From: Neisseriaceae bacterium
Lineage (GTDB): Bacteria; Pseudomonadota; Gammaproteobacteria; Burkholderiales; Neisseriaceae
Assembly (NCBI GenBank): GCA_017446355.1
Contig: JAFSQZ010000003.1
Location: 1 to 25,336 of the forward strand
Direction: 5' to 3'
DNA: 25,336 nucleotides
Shown: positions 21,193 through 25,336 of the stretch, piece after piece
How positions within the stretch are numbered: the first letter of the stretch is position 1
Layout of the letters: each line of letters opens with the position of its first letter
Notes under the pieces: model-generated
Told to the model about the DNA's origin: nothing
Database searches by the model: none
What the model saw: the letters and a program-made list of their open reading frames with translations, nothing else
Made by a program: the position numbers and the translations under genes

Positions 21193-21861
21193 ATGAATCA
21201 ATTAAATCAACTTATTGTGCTTATTCTTATTGCGATAACCACTGCGATAACGTATTGGGGTTTTAGTAACCAATTTATTTTTCAACGTTACCAATTTCAA
21301 GTGGGCGCGATTTTGCATCACAAGCAATATCGCCGTTTGATTTCGTCTGCGTTTTTGCACGCCGATTGGACGCATTTATTGTTTAATATGCTGACGCTTT
21401 ACTTTTTTTCGCCTGTAATTATAGATGTTTACGGCGTTATGCTGTATTTTATTCTGTATTTTGCAGCGGTGTTGGCGGGTAATTTATTTTCCTTGTGGTT
21501 ATACCAAAAACGTCCGAGTTATGCAGCAATTGGGGCTTCTGGTGGTGTTTCTGGGATTATTTTTGCGTCTATTGCCTTGATGCCATTGAGTTCCATTTAT
21601 CTCTTTTTTATTCCTATTCCCATTCCTGCTTGGTTGTTTGCAACGCTTTATTTTGCGTATTCAGTGTGGCAAATGCTCAATCCCAAGCCTTGGGATAATC
21701 AAGGTCATGCGGCACATATTGGTGGCGCGGCAATTGGGATTATTTTTGCTTTGTTGCTGACACCGCATTATGTACTTGCCAGTGCGCTTTATTTAGGTAT
21801 TATGTTGTTGCCTTTATTGTATTTGGCTTATGAGTTGTTGGTTAATAAAAAAGTGAGATAA
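21193..21861 (+). CDS. Rhomboid-family intramembrane serine protease
   Basis: 222 residues, about six or seven membrane spans. Catalytic residues: S116 in IGASGGVSG (the GxSG motif) and H175 in GHAAHIGGA. The L1-loop motif FLHADWTHLLFNM, with its HxxxN-type pattern in the second span, is also conserved. It cleaves membrane proteins within the bilayer; the substrate here is unknown. It is not GlpG-like, since no cytosolic N-terminal domain is present. The ATG lies five bases after a palindromic DUS (21173-21187). ubiE starts 30 bp downstream in the same direction. Confidence 0.93.
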   Translation: MNQLNQLIVLILIAITTAITYWGFSNQFIFQRYQFQVGAILHHKQYRRLISSAFLHADWTHLLFNMLTLYFFSPVIIDVYGVMLYFILYFAAVLAGNLFSLWLYQKRPSYAAIGASGGVSGIIFASIALMPLSSIYLFFIPIPIPAWLFATLYFAYSVWQMLNPKPWDNQGHAAHIGGAAIGIIFALLLTPHYVLASALYLGIMLLPLLYLAYELLVNKKVR

Positions 21862-21891
21862 TTCAACTGTTTGAATTTGAGAAAGTCCATT

Positions 21892-22644
21892 ATGAATAAC
21901 GAAAATCAGCAAGAAAAACAAACCCATTTTGGTTATCAAACCGTTAATGAAAGTGAAAAACAGGCGCGTGTGGCGCAAGTGTTTCACTCGGTTGCCAAAA
22001 AATACGACATTATGAATGATGTGATGAGTATGGGTTTACATCGTGTGTGGAAACATTTCACCATTAACACAGCACGTGTTCCACAAGGTGGCAAAGTGTT
22101 GGACATTGCTGGTGGCACTGGCGATTTGTCGCGCGGTTGGGCAAAACGTGTGGGCAAAACAGGTGAAGTGTGGCTCACGGATATTAACTCGTCTATGCTT
22201 ACTGTTGGACGCGACCGCTTGCTAAACGAGGGTTTGATTTTGCCTGTTGCGGTGTGTGATGCAGAAAAATTGCCGTTTCCTGACAACTATTTTGACTTGG
22301 TTTCGGTGTCGTTTGGGTTGCGCAATATGACGCACAAAGACATTGCATTAAGTGAAATGTATCGCGTGTTGAAACCAGCTGGGACTTTATTGGTTTTGGA
22401 ATTTTCAAAAATTTATGAACCATTGTCGCCAATTTACGATGCGTATTCGTTTAAATTTTTGCCTTTAATGGGCAAACTGATTGCCAAAGATGCCGATAGT
22501 TATCAATATCTTGCCGAAAGTATTCGTATGCACCCTGACCAAGAAACCTTGAAACAAATGATGTTAGATGTGGGTTTTGACCAAGTTAGTTACCACAATA
22601 TGAGTGCAGGCATTGTGGCGTTGCACAAAGGCATTAAATATTGA
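21892..22644 (+). CDS. ubiE: Ubiquinone/menaquinone C-methyltransferase UbiE
   Basis: SAM-dependent C-methylation of the quinone ring in ubiquinone (and, where present, menaquinone) synthesis. 250 residues versus 251 in E. coli. The start is 21892 (MNNENQQEKQTHFGYQTV), with GAGAAAG upstream; the frame extends to a TTG at 21871 that has no support. UbiE signatures: KYDIMNDVMSMGLHRVWK, SAM motif I VLDIAGGTGDLS, the middle block DAEKLPFPDNYFD, and FGLRNMTHKDIALSEMYRVLKPGG-like FGLRN...RVLKPAG. Genes on both sides point the same way; a DUS-pair hairpin follows 6 bp after the stop. Confidence 0.96.
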   Translation: MNNENQQEKQTHFGYQTVNESEKQARVAQVFHSVAKKYDIMNDVMSMGLHRVWKHFTINTARVPQGGKVLDIAGGTGDLSRGWAKRVGKTGEVWLTDINSSMLTVGRDRLLNEGLILPVAVCDAEKLPFPDNYFDLVSVSFGLRNMTHKDIALSEMYRVLKPAGTLLVLEFSKIYEPLSPIYDAYSFKFLPLMGKLIAKDADSYQYLAESIRMHPDQETLKQMMLDVGFDQVSYHNMSAGIVALHKGIKY

Positions 22645-22650
22645 TGGCAA

Positions 22651-22687
22651 TTCAGGCAGCCCCAAAAGCTGCCTGAAACACTTTTTA
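22651..22687 (+). terminator. Terminator made of two inverted DUS cores
   Basis: TTCAGGCAGC (22651-22660) and GCTGCCTGAA (22668-22677) form a 10-bp stem with the loop CCCAAAA, followed by ACACTTTTTA. It lies between ubiE and prmC. This inverted-DUS terminator design is known from Neisseria. Confidence 0.75.
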
Positions 22688-22708
22688 AAGCAAATTAAAA
22701 GCAATTTT

Positions 22709-23542
22709 ATGATAAGCATTAAACAATGGCTGATGCAAAGCTCTTTGCCACGCAACGAAAGTCGTATTTTATTGCAACACATTACCCACAAAACACCAGC
22801 GCAATTGCTTACCCAAGATGATGAAACGCTGCCTGAACAACAATTGACAGCATTAAATCAATTGGCACAACGCAGAATGATGGACGAACCGATTGCTTAC
22901 TTAATTGGTGAGCGAGAATTTTACGGACGGCGTTTTTTTGTCAGTCCAGCCGTATTGATTCCACGTCCTGAAACCGAACATTTAATTGAGTGTGCATTAA
23001 GTAAGTTGCCCAAAAATGCAACGGTTTTGGATTTAGGTACAGGCAGCGGCATTATTGCCATCACGCTAAAATGTGAACGTCCAGATTTAACCGTATTTGC
23101 CAGCGATATTAGTGAAACAGCATTAGCAGTTGCCACACAAAATGCCAAACAACATCAAGCAGCTATTCAGTTTGCACAAGGTTCTTGGTATGAAGTGATG
23201 TCAACATTCAGGCTGCCTGAAAAACTGGATTTAATTATTGCCAATCCGCCTTACATTGAGCAAAATGACCCACATTTACAGCAAGGCGATTTGCGTTTTG
23301 AACCACAAAATGCCTTAACCGATTTTGCAGACGGATTAAGCGCGTATCGCACGCTGATTGCAGGTGCCACCAATTATTTGATAAACGGCGGTTGGCTAAT
23401 GATGGAACACGGTTACAATCAAGCTAATGAAATCAGAAAACTGTTTCAGGCAGCACAATGTTGGCAACACATTGAAACACAACAAGATTTAGCACAATTA
23501 GACCGCATCACCCTAGCACAATTCAGGCAGCCTGAACATTAA
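22709..23542 (+). CDS. prmC: Peptide chain release factor N5-glutamine methyltransferase
   Basis: Methylates the Gln of the GGQ motif in release factors RF1 and RF2 (also called HemK). 277 residues, equal to E. coli. The frame is open from 22604, but the earlier part overlaps ubiE; ATG 22709 (MISIKQWLMQ) fits the family. The N-terminal helical domain is followed by YLIGEREFYG and LIPRPETE, the SAM motif VLDLGTGSGIIAI, DISETALAVA, and the catalytic NPPY (179-182). The C-terminus AQFRQPEH and an internal TFRLPEK are encoded by palindromic DUS (23522-23536, 23207-23221); two more cores are inside the gene. A DUS hairpin precedes the gene; I saw no clear promoter. Confidence 0.95.
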   Translation: MISIKQWLMQSSLPRNESRILLQHITHKTPAQLLTQDDETLPEQQLTALNQLAQRRMMDEPIAYLIGEREFYGRRFFVSPAVLIPRPETEHLIECALSKLPKNATVLDLGTGSGIIAITLKCERPDLTVFASDISETALAVATQNAKQHQAAIQFAQGSWYEVMSTFRLPEKLDLIIANPPYIEQNDPHLQQGDLRFEPQNALTDFADGLSAYRTLIAGATNYLINGGWLMMEHGYNQANEIRKLFQAAQCWQHIETQQDLAQLDRITLAQFRQPEH

Positions 23543-23575
23543 CGCAAAACCATTAACCTAATCAAAGAGATAATT

Positions 23576-24160
23576 ATGTTACTACTGATAGATAACTATG
23601 ACAGCTTCACTTACAACATCGTACAATTTTTCGCCGAACTCGGACAAGAAGTACTCGTGCATTGCAACGACCAAATCAGTCTAGAAGAAATTGAACAACT
23701 CAAACCGCAATACATCATTATTGGACCTGGACCTTGCTCACCAAAAGAAGCCAAAATTTCAGTGCCAACGCTACAACACTTTGCAGGCAAAATTCCTATG
23801 CTGGGTATTTGTTTAGGACACCAAGCCATAGGTGAAGCATTTGGTGGCAAAATCGTCAGAGCAAAAACCTTAATGCACGGCAAAACTTCACCTGTTTATC
23901 ATCACAACAGTGGCGTATTTCATCACTTGCCCAACCCTGTAACCGTAACGCGTTATCACAGTTTAGCCATTGACCGCGCCACTTTGCCCGAAGAACTCAT
24001 CATCACTGCTTGGACAGAAGACCAAGAAATTATGGGCATCAAACACCGCGACTTTGCCATAGAAGGCGTACAATTTCACCCCGAAGGCTTGCTCACAGAC
24101 GGTGGACACCAAATGCTGCAAAACTTTCTAACACAATATCAAGATTTTCAGGCAGCCTGA
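23576..24160 (+). CDS. trpG: Glutamine amidotransferase of anthranilate / aminodeoxychorismate synthase
   Basis: 194 residues, class I amidotransferase. The catalytic triad is C79 (GICLGHQ), H168 and E170 (VQFHPEG). LLLIDNYDSFTYNIVQF, IGPGPCSPKEA and HGKTSP are typical of TrpG/PabA. It delivers ammonia from glutamine to TrpE (tryptophan) or PabB (folate); in many bacteria one protein serves both. Neither partner is adjacent here, and the sequence is very close to E. coli PabA, so pabA is an equally fair name. The last residues FQAA and the TGA come from a palindromic DUS (24147-24161). It starts 33 bp after prmC; a terminator follows. Confidence 0.93.
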   Translation: MLLLIDNYDSFTYNIVQFFAELGQEVLVHCNDQISLEEIEQLKPQYIIIGPGPCSPKEAKISVPTLQHFAGKIPMLGICLGHQAIGEAFGGKIVRAKTLMHGKTSPVYHHNSGVFHHLPNPVTVTRYHSLAIDRATLPEELIITAWTEDQEIMGIKHRDFAIEGVQFHPEGLLTDGGHQMLQNFLTQYQDFQAA

Positions 24161-24207
24161 AACCTTTGCAAAAGTTCTAGACAATACAAAGAAAATATAG
24201 ACACACA

Positions 24208-24239
24208 AAAGGGGCATAAACAATGCCCCTTTATTTTTG
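24208..24239 (+). terminator. Intrinsic terminator after trpG
   Basis: AAAGGGGCAT (24208-24217) pairs with ATGCCCCTTT (24223-24232) over 10 bp with the loop AAACA, followed by ATTTTTG. It is a strong plus-strand terminator 47 bp after the trpG stop; on the minus strand the downstream run is weaker (after rsfS). Confidence 0.9.
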
Positions 24240-24254
24240 ATAACCGATGCCCAA

Positions 24255-24325
24255 ATTGAAACTTTTACAACATTTGTTATTCTGACCCACGAATGAAAAA
24301 AAGTGGGTTTTAAAAAGGTTTCAAT
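24255..24325. repeat. Short palindromic repeat, relative of the MITE-like family
   Basis: ATTGAAACTTTT at the left and AAAAAGGTTTCAAT at the right are inverted. Inside, TTGTTATTCTGACCCAC faces GTGGG. The motifs GAAAC-TTTTACAA and TTATTCTGA match the ends of the larger copies. The trpG-proximal GAAACCTTTGCAAAAG (24158-24173), directly after a DUS, may be the outer end of an older, larger copy. Confidence 0.4.
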
Positions 24326-24735
24326 CAATTATCCGCAGCATGCCAAGGCTTGCTTGCGCCCGCATGAAAAGAGGGTTTTTCACCACCCCATAAAGCTTCA
24401 ATATCATAAAAATCACGCACAGCAGGCAGCATCACGTGAACAATCAAATCGCCAGCGTCCACCAATGCCCACTCGCCACTTTCTTGTCCTTCACTACTCA
24501 ACACCTCAAATCCTGCTTCTTTCAAGTCCACGCAAACATTATTTGCCAAAGCTTTCACTTGGCGCGTACTGTCGCCACTGGCAATAATCATACGTGCAAA
24601 CAAAGGCGTTTTACTGCTGGTATCCAACACCAAAACATCTTTGGCTTTTACGTCTTCCAAAGCATTAACGGTAATATCTACCATTTTTTGCACATTTAAA
24701 AGTTCTTGTTCATTCATATTCAAATAGTTAGTCAT
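24325..24735 (-). CDS. rsfS: Ribosomal silencing factor RsfS
   Basis: 136 residues (130 if the ATG at 24717, MNEQELLNVQKMVD, is used, which matches Neisserial homologues; neither start has a clear ribosome site). RsfS (Iojap/DUF143) binds uL14 on the 50S subunit and blocks subunit joining in slow growth. The conserved core is present: LEDVKAKDVLVLDTSSKTPLFARMIIASG, STRQVKALA, and GEWALVDAGDLIVHVM...RDFYDIEALWG. The gene often stands next to nadD, but here it is alone. Its stop abuts the palindromic repeat 24255-24325. A DUS core lies upstream (24771-24780). Confidence 0.94.
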   Translation of the reverse strand: MTNYLNMNEQELLNVQKMVDITVNALEDVKAKDVLVLDTSSKTPLFARMIIASGDSTRQVKALANNVCVDLKEAGFEVLSSEGQESGEWALVDAGDLIVHVMLPAVRDFYDIEALWGGEKPSFHAGASKPWHAADN

Positions 24736-25336
24736 TTATTAAAACGCGCCATTATACTGTTTTTCCACTATTCAGGCAGCCCATTCGTTAACATTACGCA
24801 CGCTAAAATCTTTGCAAAACCTATTCTTACCACTTGTTATTGATGCTTTGTGAATAAGTATAACTAATTGTTTTATGCTGTTTTTTATTCAAAATAACAA
24901 AAACAAGATAGCAGAATATAATTAACAATCCAAGTGTAAAAAAGTTCAGAGAAGTGTCCATCAGTTTAGTCGCAAAATGCCCACAAAATTCAATCAAAAA
25001 TTTAGAAATACAATCCACCTTATCCAACCTATGCTACAATTTATCCGTTTTTTCGTTTTTAACTTTTTTACAAAGTTAAAATTTCTTAATATTTTCAACA
25101 AGATAGGATTGACAAGATGAATCAGACAAGGTATAATTATGTTGCAAACAGCAAACAGCAAACAAGCATAACTGCTTAACTTTCTCTTTCAAATCTTTCA
25201 GGCAGCCTGAAAAAACGCCTGTCATTGCGAGCCTGATAAAATCAGGCGTGGCAATCTCCCCAGTACGAAGAACGCACCAAATAATTTCTCGGACACTTCT
25301 CCCCTTAACTTTATCCCTTTCCCTCTTCACACTCAC
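24736..25336. other. Gene-poor region at the right edge
   Basis: 601 bases without a convincing gene. Contents: a DUS core (24771-24780); a decayed end of the palindromic repeat family (ATCTTTGCAAAACC near 24809, TTCAAAATAACAAAAACAAG near 24888); a perfect sigma70 promoter (25109-25137); a palindromic DUS (25197-25211); and a TCATTGCGAG...GGCAATCTCC type repeat (about 25224-25260) with a small hairpin, GCCTGAT/ATCAGGC. Open frames on the minus strand at 24827-25027 (TTG start, one hydrophobic span) and from 25336 leftwards are not convincing. Confidence 0.5.
25109..25137 (+). promoter_or_regulatory. Perfect consensus sigma70 promoter without a recognised gene
   Basis: TTGACA (25109-25114), 17-bp spacer, TATAAT (25132-25137): all 12 consensus bases and ideal spacing. 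Transcription would start near 25144 and run into a palindromic DUS and a small hairpin. No good ORF follows within the window. Confidence 0.7.

Larger units (their letters stand above)
1655..25211. repeat. DNA uptake sequences (DUS), dispersed family
   Basis: Core GCTGCCTGAA/TTCAGGCAGC. Palindromic 15-mers (TTCAGGCWGCCTGAA) start at 2108, 4102, 7982, 11191, 12345, 12480, 12670, 16141, 17459, 18336, 19061, 19656, 21173, 23207, 23522, 24147 and 25197. One-sided cores start at 1655, 6334, 8136, 8211, 9186, 9619, 10782, 13280, 13730, 14629, 17801, 17899, 18819, 22651, 22668, 22828, 23445 and 24771. One variant, AGGCTACCTGAA, ends at 20882. DUS mark self DNA for uptake by the type IV pilus machinery (bound by ComP) in Neisseriaceae. 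Confidence 0.9.

Noticed and set aside
24827..25027. 66-codon minus-strand frame with one hydrophobic stretch
   Set aside because: TTG start without a usable ribosome site, and it overlaps decayed palindromic repeat sequence. It could be a small membrane protein, but support is too thin to list as a gene.
25117..25179. 20-residue ORF (MNQTRYNYV...) after AGGA
   Set aside because: Its start overlaps the -35/-10 of the perfect promoter, so it could not be translated from that transcript.
2108..25211. Regularly recurring 15-mers as a possible CRISPR array
   Set aside because: The repeats are DUS, irregularly spaced over the whole window with no spacer-repeat periodicity and no cas genes.
25076..25336. 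86-codon minus-strand open frame running off the window edge
   Set aside because: It is read through a dispersed TCATTGCGAG/GGCAATCTCC repeat and a DUS palindrome, begins with GTG at the edge, and lies opposite a consensus promoter. No protein-like features.

Overview
This window is chromosomal DNA from a member of the Neisseriaceae, most likely Simonsiella muelleri or a close relative. The main evidence is about 35 copies of the 10-mer GCTGCCTGAA (reverse TTCAGGCAGC) scattered through the 25 kb. This is the core of the DNA uptake sequence (DUS) dialect AGGCTGCCTGAA. About half the copies are a 15-bp palindrome; every one-sided copy reads GCTGCCTGAA and never GCAGCCTGAA. The pgi, metG, obg, gmhA, rpmE and rsfS products look closely Neisserial, and the DNA is AT-rich.

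Layout. 1-1982 (+): the end of hexR, then pgi (central carbon metabolism). 2011-4171: an AT-rich accessory island on the minus strand between pgi and uraA. It holds a short secreted toxin-like gene, its immunity-like partner, a decayed second toxin tail with its own immunity-like gene, and flanking direct repeats that carry the toxin promoter and start codon. The promoter contains a perfect 7-1-7 Fur-box palindrome. 4218-5426 (+): uraA. 5631-5706 (-): tRNA-Lys(UUU). 5791-8675 (-): tsaB, yraN, gmhA, the BON lipoprotein dolP and a small membrane protein. 8676-9186: no gene, but an IS30-type transposase relic. 9187-12331 (-): a TerC/CBS/CorC membrane protein, a small anchored protein, and obg. 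12503-13249 (+): a preQ1-I riboswitch candidate and the queuosine-precursor transporter yhhQ. 13308-13529 (-): rpmE. 13740-15154 (+): lspA-ispH. 15226-15295: a 31-bp perfect inverted repeat. 15321-15922 (-): an uncharacterised pair, one secreted Cys-rich peptide and one cytosolic partner, behind a near-consensus promoter with a palindromic operator candidate. 16206-18278 (+): metG. 18498-19481 (-): a DUF1841 protein and a small secreted protein. 19697-20057 (+): tmRNA. 20371-24160 (+): a TlpA-like thioredoxin, a small ORF, a rhomboid protease, ubiE, prmC and trpG/pabA. 24325-24735 (-): rsfS. The last 600 bases have no convincing gene but contain a perfect sigma70 consensus promoter.

Most genes are housekeeping: translation and ribosome work (metG, rpmE, obg, rsfS, prmC, ssrA, tsaB), envelope (lspA, dolP, gmhA), isoprenoid and quinone synthesis (ispH, ubiE), and nucleobase or queuosine supply (uraA, yhhQ). 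The unusual content lies in four places: the Fur-box toxin/immunity island; a family of degraded palindromic elements that share GAAACCTTTGCAAAA-like ends; the riboswitch; and the way DUS copies have been built into stop codons, start regions, promoters, terminators and even a protein-coding insertion.
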